A stretch of 64,000 bases of DNA from positions 124,001-188,000 of the forward strand of contig CAWFKW010000006.1 of the NCBI GenBank assembly GCA_963816535.1. Direction: 5' to 3'. The stretch's first letter is position 1; every line of letters starts with the position of its first letter. The translations under genes and the position numbers were made by a program. Shown piece by piece: positions 42,861 to 51,576 of the stretch. The stretch is from CAWFKW01 sp963816535. GTDB taxonomy: Bacteria > Bacteroidota > Ignavibacteria > Tepidaquicellales > OLB5. The notes under the pieces were generated by a model, which was not told the origin of the DNA, did no database searches, and saw nothing but the letters and a program-made list of their open reading frames with translations.

Positions 42861-42874
42861 ATGATAAAAATCAT
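42861..42874 (+). promoter_or_regulatory. ATGAT-N4-ATCAT operator-like palindrome, site 6 (haem operon)
   Basis: ATGAT-AAAA-ATCAT. Its centre (42867.5) is 34 bp from the centre of TATATTTG at 42898-42905, identical to the serC promoter. This is the expected place for a class II FNR/DNR-type activator and gives a direct way for oxygen or NO to control haem synthesis. Confidence 0.7.
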
Positions 42875-42897
42875 TTTTTCTAAAGGGAAAATGAGAC

Positions 42898-42905
42898 TAT
42901 ATTTG
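42898..42905 (+). promoter_or_regulatory. -7 box (TATATTTG) of the haem operon
   Basis: Exact TAnnTTTG match. The transcript would start a few bases before the ATG at 42913, leaving almost no leader. Confidence 0.65.
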
Positions 42906-42912
42906 TGTGTAA

Positions 42913-43752
42913 ATGATGATACCTGAATATATAATAGGAATACTAAATTATTTGTTGGCAATAAGTTACGTTATTTGCACAGTTATATACGGTATTCATT
43001 TTTTTTCAAGAGACAAGAATGATCCAACAGGCAAACTAACGTCCGTTGGCCTGAAGTTCCTGGTGGCGCTTCAGTTTCTCTATTTTGCAGCCCGCGGAAT
43101 TGATTACAGGCACGCCCCTATTACAACTCCGTTTGAACTCATGACTCTTTTGGCGTTCGGTATCATTATTACATATTTATATATTGAGCGTAAGACAGGC
43201 GTCACCCAAACCGGTTTCTTCATTCTGATCATCGCAACCGTTTTTCAGATTGTATCAACAATATTTATTAAAGAGGCGGCGGAGATAAATCCTGTTTTAA
43301 AGAGCTGGCTTCTCGGCGTTCATGTTTCAACGGCTCTTGTTGGCTATTCGGCTATAATAATTTCGGGTATATATGGTTTCTTATATCTTAAAATGTATAA
43401 GCATATAAAGAGCAACAAGCCAAGCGCTTTTTACAGGAAACTCCCTTCGCTGCATTTGCTTGAAAAGCTTGCAACCAATTCTATAAAGTTCGGCTTTCTA
43501 TTTCTCACTGTCACAATAGTCATAGGTTCTATCTGGCTGCCGAGCGCAATAAAAGATTTTTCATATACAGATCCTAAGCTTGTCGCTACTTTTCTTGTCT
43601 GGATAACTTATTTGATGGGCTATATAAGTATAAAGCTGTACAGGACCGAAAGCAGGACGACGATGAAACTGGCTTTGCTGGGGTTTGTATTTGCAATTTG
43701 TTCAATTTTAGTGGTAAATTTTGTATTTCAAAGTTTTCACAGGTTTTATTAA
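42913..43752 (+). CDS. CcsA/HemX-like cytochrome c assembly protein
   Basis: 279-aa polytopic membrane protein (about eight helices) of the CcmC/CcsA/HemX family. The family's conserved region is present as WLLGVHVSTALVGYSAIIISGIYGFLYL, with putative haem-ligand His (LLGVHV and HAPITTPFELM). It starts the haem operon just before hemA, as hemX does in Bacillus. It may act in haem handling or in regulating HemA. Confidence 0.85.
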   Translation: MMIPEYIIGILNYLLAISYVICTVIYGIHFFSRDKNDPTGKLTSVGLKFLVALQFLYFAARGIDYRHAPITTPFELMTLLAFGIIITYLYIERKTGVTQTGFFILIIATVFQIVSTIFIKEAAEINPVLKSWLLGVHVSTALVGYSAIIISGIYGFLYLKMYKHIKSNKPSAFYRKLPSLHLLEKLATNSIKFGFLFLTVTIVIGSIWLPSAIKDFSYTDPKLVATFLVWITYLMGYISIKLYRTESRTTMKLALLGFVFAICSILVVNFVFQSFHRFY

Positions 43753-43755
43753 AAG

Positions 43756-45042
43756 ATGATAAAAATTTCTCCGCAAAATCATCCAGTATTATTTTCAGTC
43801 GGCGTAAATCACAAAACAGCGCCGCTTGAGATAAGGGAAAAAATGGCTCTTAGCGAAGAAGCCCTTCCGGGCGCGCTTAACAGGTTTAAGGGCGAGTTAG
43901 CGGAGTGTATGATAGTTTCAACATGCAACCGCACCGAGCTCTACGGGGTTACAAACGGCAGCGGCCTTGATTCAGACAGCATTAAGCAGACCATGATAGA
44001 TATTAACGGCGCGCACGGTATCGTTAAGAAAGAACATTTTTACGAGTTGGTATTGGGCGGCGCCGCTGAACAGATATTCAACGTCGCTTCAAGCATCGAT
44101 TCAATGGTAGTTGGCGATACGCAGGTTATGCACCAGGTCAAGAGATCTTACCAGATTGCCAGCGATAACGGCTCTGCCGGCAAGGTCCTTAACCAGATGA
44201 TCCAAAAAAGCCTGCATGCCGCTAAAAAAGTAAAATCCCAAACCGGGCTTTTTGAAGGAGCTTTTTCAATTAGTTATGCGGCCGTTGAGTTAGCCACGAA
44301 AATCTTCGGCGATTTAAAAGATATGACGGCGCTTGTAACTGGCGCCGGCGAAACAGCCGAACTTACAATTGAGAGCCTTCTGAAAAAGAACATCAAAAAA
44401 GTTTATATCGCCAACAGGACAACAAGCCATGCGGAAGACCTGCTTTCAAGGCTTAAGGGAAAAGGGGATGTTAACGGCGAAGTGATCGAGTTCAGCGGGT
44501 TTAAACAGAAGATCAGCGAAATTGATATTATGATAAGCTCAACAGGTGCCAGCGAATACATTTTAAAATATGATGAGTTTAAAGGCATTGCCAGGAAAAA
44601 ACGCGGCGCCCCTATATTGATAGTAGATATTGCCGTGCCGCGGGATATTGACCCTAAAATCGATAAGATCGGGAATGTCTTCTTAAAGAATATTGACGAT
44701 CTTAACGCTATTGTTGATACAAATTTTGAGAAAAGAATGGCGGCTGTTCCCGAAGCAAAAAAATTAATATTATACGAAGTTCTTCAATTCCTCATTTGGT
44801 ATTATACTATCCCCGCGCTTCCTTCTATCCGGTATATCCAGGCTAATTTTAACGGGCAGTCAGGCGCAAAGATCAAAGAAATAAGAGACTTCCTGGTTGC
44901 AAATGTAACGGAATTTCATAACAAAATTAATAAAGGTAATTTTACGTTCAGTGATGAGCTTATGTATCACGGCGAGCTTTTGGCGAAACTGGAGAAGATG
45001 AATCAAGCGAACCTGGACCAGAGCCGGGGAAATGAGCGATGA
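43756..45042 (+). CDS. hemA: glutamyl-tRNA reductase
   Basis: First committed enzyme of the C5 haem pathway: reduces glutamyl-tRNA(Glu) to glutamate-1-semialdehyde with NADPH. N-terminal GVNHKTAPLEIREK and catalytic Cys in STCNRTELYG; VVGDTQVMHQVK; NADPH domain LVTGAGETAEL and VYIANRTTSHAEDL; VDIAVPRDIDP; helical dimerisation tail. 428 aa, normal length. It ends overlapping hemC by 4 nt. Confidence 0.96.
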   Translation: MIKISPQNHPVLFSVGVNHKTAPLEIREKMALSEEALPGALNRFKGELAECMIVSTCNRTELYGVTNGSGLDSDSIKQTMIDINGAHGIVKKEHFYELVLGGAAEQIFNVASSIDSMVVGDTQVMHQVKRSYQIASDNGSAGKVLNQMIQKSLHAAKKVKSQTGLFEGAFSISYAAVELATKIFGDLKDMTALVTGAGETAELTIESLLKKNIKKVYIANRTTSHAEDLLSRLKGKGDVNGEVIEFSGFKQKISEIDIMISSTGASEYILKYDEFKGIARKKRGAPILIVDIAVPRDIDPKIDKIGNVFLKNIDDLNAIVDTNFEKRMAAVPEAKKLILYEVLQFLIWYYTIPALPSIRYIQANFNGQSGAKIKEIRDFLVANVTEFHNKINKGNFTFSDELMYHGELLAKLEKMNQANLDQSRGNER

Positions 45043-45953
45043 ATTTAACTATTGGGTCGCGCGGCAGCGACCTTGCTTTGTGGCAGGCAAATTGGTTAAA
45101 GAAGCAGCTTGAAGACCGTTACAATTCAGCCAATATTTCCCTAAAAATAATTAAAACCGAAGGCGACAGGATACTTGACGTCGCTCTTTCTAAGATCGGC
45201 GATAAAGGATTATTCACAAAGGCTATTGAGGATGCACTGCTGGATAAGAGCATAGATCTTGCGGTCCATAGCCTTAAAGACCTGCCGACAACTTTGCCCG
45301 CCGGTTTACGCATTGGAGCGGTTAGCAGGCGCGAGGACCAGCATGATGCGCTTATTTCTCTAAAGCATAACTCGCTTGCTGAACTGCCTGCAGGCGCAAC
45401 TGTTGCGACGGGGAGCCTTAGGCGTAAAAGCCAGCTCCTGAGTTACAGAAGCGATTTTAATGTAGTTGATCTGCGCGGCAATATAAATACAAGGCTCCGT
45501 AAGCTTGAAGATGAAGGCTGGGATGGCATGATACTTGCCCTTGCAGGAGTGAAAAGACTTGGGCTCACCGCTCACCTGAAGCAGGTTATTCCTGAAGATA
45601 TGATCCTGCCCGCTGTAAGCCAGGGAGTTATGGCTGTAGAGGTCCGCACTGAGGATCATGAGTTGATGAAAATGCTTGAGCCTGTTAACAACAGAGATTC
45701 GATGTATCAGATCAGGGCAGAGAGAAGCATGCTGAAAACAGTTGAAGGCGGGTGCCAGGCGCCCGTTGGCGTATTTACCAGGATTGAGAATAATGAAATA
45801 GCTCTCGACGCAATGATAGGCTCTTTGGACGGGAAAAAGATCGTAAGATGCAGCATGAAAGGCGGCATTGAAGAGCCTGAAGAGCTTGGCGTAAGAGCGG
45901 GATTAGATTTGCTTGAACGCGGCGGAAGGGAGATACTCTCAGCGTTGCGTTAA
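45039..45953 (+). CDS. hemC: porphobilinogen deaminase
   Basis: Polymerises four porphobilinogen units to hydroxymethylbilane. IGSRGSDLALWQANWL at the start; KDLPTTLPAGLRIGAVSRRED; GSLRRKSQL and VDLRGNINTRLRKL; the cofactor-attachment Cys in EGGCQAPVGVF. 304 aa. It is coupled to hemA (ATGA-type overlap) and followed by hemD. Confidence 0.96.
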   Translation: MNLTIGSRGSDLALWQANWLKKQLEDRYNSANISLKIIKTEGDRILDVALSKIGDKGLFTKAIEDALLDKSIDLAVHSLKDLPTTLPAGLRIGAVSRREDQHDALISLKHNSLAELPAGATVATGSLRRKSQLLSYRSDFNVVDLRGNINTRLRKLEDEGWDGMILALAGVKRLGLTAHLKQVIPEDMILPAVSQGVMAVEVRTEDHELMKMLEPVNNRDSMYQIRAERSMLKTVEGGCQAPVGVFTRIENNEIALDAMIGSLDGKKIVRCSMKGGIEEPEELGVRAGLDLLERGGREILSALR

Positions 45954-46005
45954 AGAGTTCCAGGCGAGAGTTCCAAACAAGAGTTTCAAACCAAAGGATT
46001 TTAAA

Positions 46006-46752
46006 TTGGCGATAGGCGGAAAGAAAATATTATGCACCCGGCCCAAGGAAGACGCTGAGGGATTCAAAAGAATTCTTGAGAATGCCGGGGGAGAATGCAT
46101 AATCGTTCCGATGATAGAAATCCTCCCTGTTGAAAATACCTGCGAGCTTGATTCAAAGCTCGGAAAACTGCATGAATATTCCGGAATAATCTTCACAAGC
46201 TCCAACGGCGTAAAGCACTTTTTCCGCAGAGCAGACTATCTGGGCATAAAGCCTGTAAACAAAATCTTTGCTGTCGGGGAAAAAACGGGAATGGCGGTAG
46301 AAAACTCCGGGTTCGTAGTTACGCTTATCCCTGATAATTATGATTCATTGTCTTTGGCGAAGCTGATAACTAAAAACGGCGGCGATGATTCCCGCTATTT
46401 GTTTCCTTCGGGAAACCTGAGTATGAAGCGAATAGCTAATGAACTGAACAATGTTGATGAAGTAGTGGTTTATGAAACCCGTAAACCTGTGAAAAACCGC
46501 TCAATATCTGAAATCGAAATCCGCTTAAGGAATAAGGAGTTTGCCTGTATTGCATTTTTTAGTCCCTCGGCAGTCGCTAATTTTGCAGAGCTGTGTCCTT
46601 CAGTTAACAATTCGTGCGCTGATATTGCCGCAATAGGCAACACAACTTTGGGGAAAATAAAGGAATTGGGTTTAGAAGCGAATATAATCGCGAAAAAGGC
46701 GACTGCCGAAAGCCTTGCCGCTGAAATTATGAAATATTACGATGCACGATAG
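46006..46752 (+). CDS. hemD: uroporphyrinogen-III synthase
   Basis: Cyclises hydroxymethylbilane with ring-D inversion. HemD proteins are poorly conserved, but IGGKKILCTRPKEDAEGFKRILENAGG, YSGIIFTSSNGVKHFF (TSxNGV motif), FAVGEKTGMAVENSGF and IAFFSPSAVANFAEL are typical. The start at 46006 (TTG) is chosen because AAAGGA lies 7 nt before it; the frame is open back to 45913, inside hemC, but those residues look non-native. 248 aa. It overlaps hemE by 11 nt. Confidence 0.88.
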   Translation: MAIGGKKILCTRPKEDAEGFKRILENAGGECIIVPMIEILPVENTCELDSKLGKLHEYSGIIFTSSNGVKHFFRRADYLGIKPVNKIFAVGEKTGMAVENSGFVVTLIPDNYDSLSLAKLITKNGGDDSRYLFPSGNLSMKRIANELNNVDEVVVYETRKPVKNRSISEIEIRLRNKEFACIAFFSPSAVANFAELCPSVNNSCADIAAIGNTTLGKIKELGLEANIIAKKATAESLAAEIMKYYDAR

Positions 46753-47782
46753 GGACAGTATATTCATAAAAGCATGCAGGCGCGAAGCAGTTGAACGGAC
46801 GCCTATATGGATAATGCGCCAGGCCGGAAGATACCTTCCCCAGTACCGCGCGGTCAGGGAGAAATATGATTTTTTAACGATGTGTAAAACTCCTGAGCTT
46901 GCGGCAGAAGTGACTTTGCAGCCAATTGACATATTTGGATTTGATGCGGCTATTATTTTTTCGGATATACTGGTCATTCCCGAAGCTATGGGAATGAAGC
47001 TGCAGATGATTGAATCAAAGGGCCCTGCTTTCGACGAACCGGTAAGAAACGCGGCGCAAATAGATTCGCTTGATATTTCGTGTATCAAAGAAAAGCTCAA
47101 ATTTGTTTATGACGCTGTAAAGATTGCAAAAGAAAGACTTGCCGGGCGGGCGCCGCTGATAGGATTTTCAGGGGCGCCATGGACGCTCGCAGCTTATATG
47201 GTTGAAGGCAAAGGCTCAAAGAATTTTGAAAAAATAAAAGCGCTAATTTATAACGAACCGAATGTTGCTCATAAACTGCTTGATAAACTTGCAGACGCTG
47301 TGATAGATTACCTGAACGGAAAAGTCGATGCCGGCTGCCAGGCTATCCAGATATTCGATACATGGGGCGGAGAGCTTTCTCCGTGGGATTTTGAAGAGTT
47401 CTCGCTGAGATATATTAAAAAAATTGTCGATAATATAAAAAACCGGGGCGTTCCGGTAATTGTATTTGCAAAAGGTGTCAGAAATATTAAGCCCATCGCG
47501 CAGATAGATTGCGATGTTATAAGCATAGACTGGACGTTTGATATAGGCGACGCCAGAAAAGAAATAGATTCTTCCAAAGCTTTGCAGGGAAACCTCGACC
47601 CTGCGGTTTTGTTTTCAAATCCGGAAAGAATAAGGTCCGAAGCGCGTAAAACGCTTGAAAGATTCGGAAAAGGGAATGGCCACATTTTTAATCTTGGCCA
47701 CGGTATTCTTCCCGAAACGCCGGTTGAAAATGTAAGGGCGCTGGTAGAATTTGTTAAAACCGAAAGCAAGGAGTTTCACTAA
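46742..47782 (+). CDS. hemE: uroporphyrinogen decarboxylase
   Basis: Decarboxylates uroporphyrinogen III to coproporphyrinogen III. Diagnostic RTPIWIMRQAGRYLPQYR near the start, FSDILVIPEAMG, GFSGAPWTLAAYMVEG, IFDTWGGELSPWDFEEF, ISIDWTFDIGDAR and GNLDPAVLF, FNLGHGILPETPVENV. 346 aa, normal. Overlaps hemD. Confidence 0.97.
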   Translation: MHDRDSIFIKACRREAVERTPIWIMRQAGRYLPQYRAVREKYDFLTMCKTPELAAEVTLQPIDIFGFDAAIIFSDILVIPEAMGMKLQMIESKGPAFDEPVRNAAQIDSLDISCIKEKLKFVYDAVKIAKERLAGRAPLIGFSGAPWTLAAYMVEGKGSKNFEKIKALIYNEPNVAHKLLDKLADAVIDYLNGKVDAGCQAIQIFDTWGGELSPWDFEEFSLRYIKKIVDNIKNRGVPVIVFAKGVRNIKPIAQIDCDVISIDWTFDIGDARKEIDSSKALQGNLDPAVLFSNPERIRSEARKTLERFGKGNGHIFNLGHGILPETPVENVRALVEFVKTESKEFH

Positions 47783-47799
47783 TATTAATAACCAAAGGC

Positions 47800-49188
47800 A
47801 TGGCACAATTTGATAAGATAGAGCTCGATTTCCTGAAAAAATACGATAAACCCGGTCCGCGATATACGTCGTACCCTACGGCCCCGCTGTTTTCAGATAA
47901 GTTCACAGCGAATGATTACAGGGAAGAAATTATAAACACAAATTCGGGAAATGGAGCCCCTGATCTTTCTTTATACTTCCATTTTCCCTATTGCGACACG
48001 TTGTGCTATTTCTGCGGCTGCACAATGCTTGTCACTAAAGACAGGAACAAGATCAAAAGGTACAACGACGAGATCAAGAAAGAAGTGGATATGATACTCC
48101 CGCTTGTGTCTCCCAAAAGAAAAGTATCGCAGCTCCATTGGGGCGGGGGAACCCCTTCTTATCTTTCGCCTGATGAAATAAGGGATGTAGGCGTTTACGT
48201 GAAAGAAAGATTCAACTTCGCAGAGGATATAGAAGCAAGCGTAGAGATCGACCCCAGGGACCTGACCTTTGAACATATCAGGGCGTTTGCCGATTCAGGT
48301 TTCAACAGGGTCAGCATGGGAGTTCAGGACCTGAACCCAGTGGTTCAGGAAGCTATAAACAGGATACAGCCGCTGGATATAACTCTTGATGCGGTTAACT
48401 GGTCAAGGGAGGTAGGCGTTAAAAGCGTTAATATAGATCTGATATACGGGCTGCCGTTCCAGACAAGCGCTTCATTTTCAGAAACGCTTGATGAGATAAT
48501 AAAAGTCTCACCGGACAGGATAGCGGTTTTCAATTACGCTCACGTTCCCTGGATGAAGAGGAACCAGCAGGCAATGCCTGCCGATGCACTGCCCGGACCT
48601 GAAGATAAGCTCAGAATGCTCATAATGACGATCGAAAAGCTGAGCGGCGCGGGTTACTGGTATATAGGAATGGATCATTTTGCCAAGCCTACTGACGAGC
48701 TATCCATTGCCCAGAAAGAAAAAACTCTTTACAGGAATTTCCAGGGATATTCCACAAAAGCCGGGTGCGATGTTTACGCGTTTGGCATGTCTGCCATAAG
48801 CCAGTTTACCGATATCTACGCGCAGAATGTAAAGACTGTAAAAGAATATTCCGACAGGATCAGCGCGGATTCGCTGGCGACTCATGTGGGCTATAGAATG
48901 ACTAAAGACGACCACTTCAGAAAAGAAACTATAAATAATCTTATGTGCCATCTCGAAATTGACAAGAAGGCGCTCAGCGAAAGATTCCAAATTAGCTTTG
49001 ACGATTATTTTGCGGGTTCCGTTTCGCAGCTAAAGCCTTTTGAAGATGAAGGGCTTGTTAATATCACCGGCGATAAGATTTCGATCGCAGAGCTTGGCAA
49101 GCTGGTTATCAGGAATATCGCGATGTGTTTTGACGCGTACCTGGATGAGATGACCAAAGGAAAACCAATATTTTCGAGGACGGTATAA
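47800..49188 (+). CDS. hemN: oxygen-independent coproporphyrinogen III oxidase
   Basis: Radical-SAM enzyme converting coproporphyrinogen III to protoporphyrinogen IX without oxygen. N-terminal KYDKPGPRYTSYPTAP; [4Fe-4S] motif CDTLCYFCGC (C-x3-C-x2-C-x-C); HWGGGTPSYLS; SVEIDPRDLT; SMGVQDLNPVVQ; NIDLIYGLPFQT; HFAKPTDEL. 462 aa, true HemN length rather than a HemW. Start 17 nt after hemE. Confidence 0.96.
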   Translation: MAQFDKIELDFLKKYDKPGPRYTSYPTAPLFSDKFTANDYREEIINTNSGNGAPDLSLYFHFPYCDTLCYFCGCTMLVTKDRNKIKRYNDEIKKEVDMILPLVSPKRKVSQLHWGGGTPSYLSPDEIRDVGVYVKERFNFAEDIEASVEIDPRDLTFEHIRAFADSGFNRVSMGVQDLNPVVQEAINRIQPLDITLDAVNWSREVGVKSVNIDLIYGLPFQTSASFSETLDEIIKVSPDRIAVFNYAHVPWMKRNQQAMPADALPGPEDKLRMLIMTIEKLSGAGYWYIGMDHFAKPTDELSIAQKEKTLYRNFQGYSTKAGCDVYAFGMSAISQFTDIYAQNVKTVKEYSDRISADSLATHVGYRMTKDDHFRKETINNLMCHLEIDKKALSERFQISFDDYFAGSVSQLKPFEDEGLVNITGDKISIAELGKLVIRNIAMCFDAYLDEMTKGKPIFSRTV

Positions 49189-49193
49189 GCGCC

Positions 49194-50198
49194 ATGCGGG
49201 ATAATTCGAAAATTGCCGTTGTTTTGTTAAATCTGGGAGGGCCCGATTCCATTGATGCTGTTGAGGGATTTTTATTTAACATATTTAACGACCCCGATAT
49301 TATTAATTTTCCGCTGAGTTTTTTGTTCAGAACAAGACTGGCAAAGCTCATCTCGTCAAAACGTGCTCCGAGGATACAGGAACAATATAAAAAGATCGGC
49401 GGAAAGTCGCCGATTCTGGATACGACAAAAAAACAGGCTGCGCTGCTTGAAGCCGCGCTCAACAGGAATATTGAGTCTAAAGTATTTATTGCAATGCGAT
49501 ACTGGAAACCGTTCACAGCGGATGCAGTAGAAGCCGTTGAGAAATTCCGGCCGGATAAAATTGTTCTGCTGCCCCTTTATCCGCAGTATTCTGTTTCCAC
49601 TACCGGCTCGAGCTTAAGGGAATGGAACAAATTCGCGCAGAAAAGCGACTCGCTGAAAAACGTTCCGACTGTTCTTGTAGAAAAATATTATCTGAATGAA
49701 CTGTATATAAGAGCCATAATAGAACGTATTAATTCAGCCATTGATAGATTTCCTGCCGGAAAAAGGGACAAGGTTAAGATTCTTTTCAGCGCTCACGGAA
49801 CCCCGATCAAATTGGTAAAAATGGGCGACCCGTATTCTGAACATATCAGGGAAACCGTTGAAAAAGTGGTTAAAACCGGCGGGTATAAACTGCCATGGAG
49901 CCTGTGCTTTCAGTCAAAGGTCGGCCCGCAAAAATGGCTGACTCCTTCAACCCCCGCTGTAATAGAAGAAAATATCGCAAATGGTGTTAAGAATTTGCTT
50001 ATTGTTCCTATAGCATTCACAGCAGACCATTTGGAGACTTTATTCGAGCTGAATATTGAGTATCGTCATTTGGCGGAGCAAAAAGGAGTTGAACAGTATG
50101 AAATGACTGCCGGGCTTAACGATTCGCCGACTTTCATTTCAGCGCTTGAAGAGCTGGCGCTTCAAAGTGTGAACGAAAATTCGAAAGCGCCGGTGTAA
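49194..50198 (+). CDS. hemH: ferrochelatase
   Basis: Inserts Fe2+ into protoporphyrin IX. AVVLLNLGGPDSIDAVEGFLFNIFNDPDII at the start, LLPLYPQYSVSTTGSS, catalytic His in FSAHGTPIKLVKMGDPY, WSLCFQSKVGPQKWLTP and acidic EDH-equivalent PIAFTADHLETLFELNIEY. 334 aa. No Fe-S cluster tail. It starts 5 nt after hemN. Confidence 0.96.
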   Translation: MRDNSKIAVVLLNLGGPDSIDAVEGFLFNIFNDPDIINFPLSFLFRTRLAKLISSKRAPRIQEQYKKIGGKSPILDTTKKQAALLEAALNRNIESKVFIAMRYWKPFTADAVEAVEKFRPDKIVLLPLYPQYSVSTTGSSLREWNKFAQKSDSLKNVPTVLVEKYYLNELYIRAIIERINSAIDRFPAGKRDKVKILFSAHGTPIKLVKMGDPYSEHIRETVEKVVKTGGYKLPWSLCFQSKVGPQKWLTPSTPAVIEENIANGVKNLLIVPIAFTADHLETLFELNIEYRHLAEQKGVEQYEMTAGLNDSPTFISALEELALQSVNENSKAPV

Positions 50199-50200
50199 GA

Positions 50201-51571
50201 ATGAATACAGCGGTTATTGGCGGCGGGATATCGGGACTTACAACCGCATATTTGCTGCAAAAAAAGGGGATTGATGTAAAACTGTTTGAAAAGAATTCTT
50301 TTCCGGGCGGAAGTATCCGCTCAGAGAGGATCAACGGCTACCTTATAGAACATGGCCCCAACAGCGCGCTGGAAACCACTCCTCTTATTAATACGCTTCT
50401 TGAATCTCTTGGCATTGCGGATAGAAAAATATACGCCGCAGATAGCGCTAAGAAAAGATATATATTAAGGAACGGAAAGCTTTACCCGCTGCCAATGGGC
50501 CCGGGTTCATTTATCACTACAGGGTTGTTTTCAGCATCGGCCAAGCTCAGGCTATTTAAGGAACCGTTTATTAAGTCAAAATCTGACGAATCTGAATCCA
50601 TAGCATCCTTTACGCGGCGCAGACTTGGCCGTGAGTTCCTGGATTATGCGATAAATCCATTTGTTGCCGGGGTTTTTGCAGGCGACCCTGAGAACCTGAA
50701 TGTTAAGGCGGCCTTCCCTAAGTTATACGAGCTTGAGCAGAAATATGGAAGCCTGATAAGAGGGCAGCTGAAATCGCGGAAAGAGCGCAAGAACCGCAAA
50801 GAGCAGTCAAAACAATCCGCAAAAACATTTTCACTTAAAGGCGGATTAAAAGAACTGGTTGACGCAATCTTTTCTAAAATAAACGGAAATATTATTTTAG
50901 GAGCTGATGTAAGTACGATAGCCAAAATCGGCGATAAATATAATATTACATATTCAATGGAAGGAAATACAAATACTGAAATATTTGATTCAGTTGTAAT
51001 TGCATCGCCGGCTAAAAGCGCGGGCAAACTGCTGGAATCGTTTTCCGGAACAATGGCAAAAGAAATTTCAGATATATTTTATCCGCCGGTTGCAGTTATA
51101 TTAACCGGATTCAACAAAGAATCTCTGGGATTTATCCCGGATGGTTTTGGATTCCTGATCCCGGGCCTTGAAAACAGAAAGATACTCGGCTCGCTATGGA
51201 CATCCGTTATTTTCCCGGGCCGCGCGCCTGAAGGCTCATACCTGTTAACAAATTTTATAGGAGGCGCAAGGCGCCCTGAATTATATCATAAAACTGATAA
51301 AGAGCTTGAAGAAATTGTAATGAGCGAACTTAAAGAACTAATGGGAGTAAAGGGCGCGCCGGATTTTATAAAGATAATAAGATGGCCCTCGGCAATTCCG
51401 CAATACTCTAAGAACCATGCCGTATTGACCGACAGGATTGGACAGTTTCAGATTGATAACCCTGGTTTATTTATATGCTGTAATTATTACAAAGGTATTT
51501 CAATTGGCGATTGCATTAAAAATGCCTTTGAAACCGCGGGAAAAGCAGAGGATTATTCAAAGAAAGTATAA
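50201..51571 (+). CDS. hemY: protoporphyrinogen oxidase (HemY/HemG flavoprotein type)
   Basis: FAD enzyme oxidising protoporphyrinogen IX. FAD-binding GGGISGLTTAYLLQKKG at the start, GGSIRSERINGYLIEHGPNS, FVAGVFAGDPENLNVKAAFPKLYELE (classic PPO segment) and C-terminal GLFICCNYYKGISIGDCIKNAFE. The basic, charged stretch KSRKERKNRKEQSKQ (about 190-204) is an insert common in PPO. These enzymes use oxygen as acceptor or, in some lineages, work as coproporphyrinogen oxidase; the hemN + hemH order supports the protoporphyrin route here. Confidence 0.92.
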   Translation: MNTAVIGGGISGLTTAYLLQKKGIDVKLFEKNSFPGGSIRSERINGYLIEHGPNSALETTPLINTLLESLGIADRKIYAADSAKKRYILRNGKLYPLPMGPGSFITTGLFSASAKLRLFKEPFIKSKSDESESIASFTRRRLGREFLDYAINPFVAGVFAGDPENLNVKAAFPKLYELEQKYGSLIRGQLKSRKERKNRKEQSKQSAKTFSLKGGLKELVDAIFSKINGNIILGADVSTIAKIGDKYNITYSMEGNTNTEIFDSVVIASPAKSAGKLLESFSGTMAKEISDIFYPPVAVILTGFNKESLGFIPDGFGFLIPGLENRKILGSLWTSVIFPGRAPEGSYLLTNFIGGARRPELYHKTDKELEEIVMSELKELMGVKGAPDFIKIIRWPSAIPQYSKNHAVLTDRIGQFQIDNPGLFICCNYYKGISIGDCIKNAFETAGKAEDYSKKV

Positions 51572-51576
51572 GAAAT

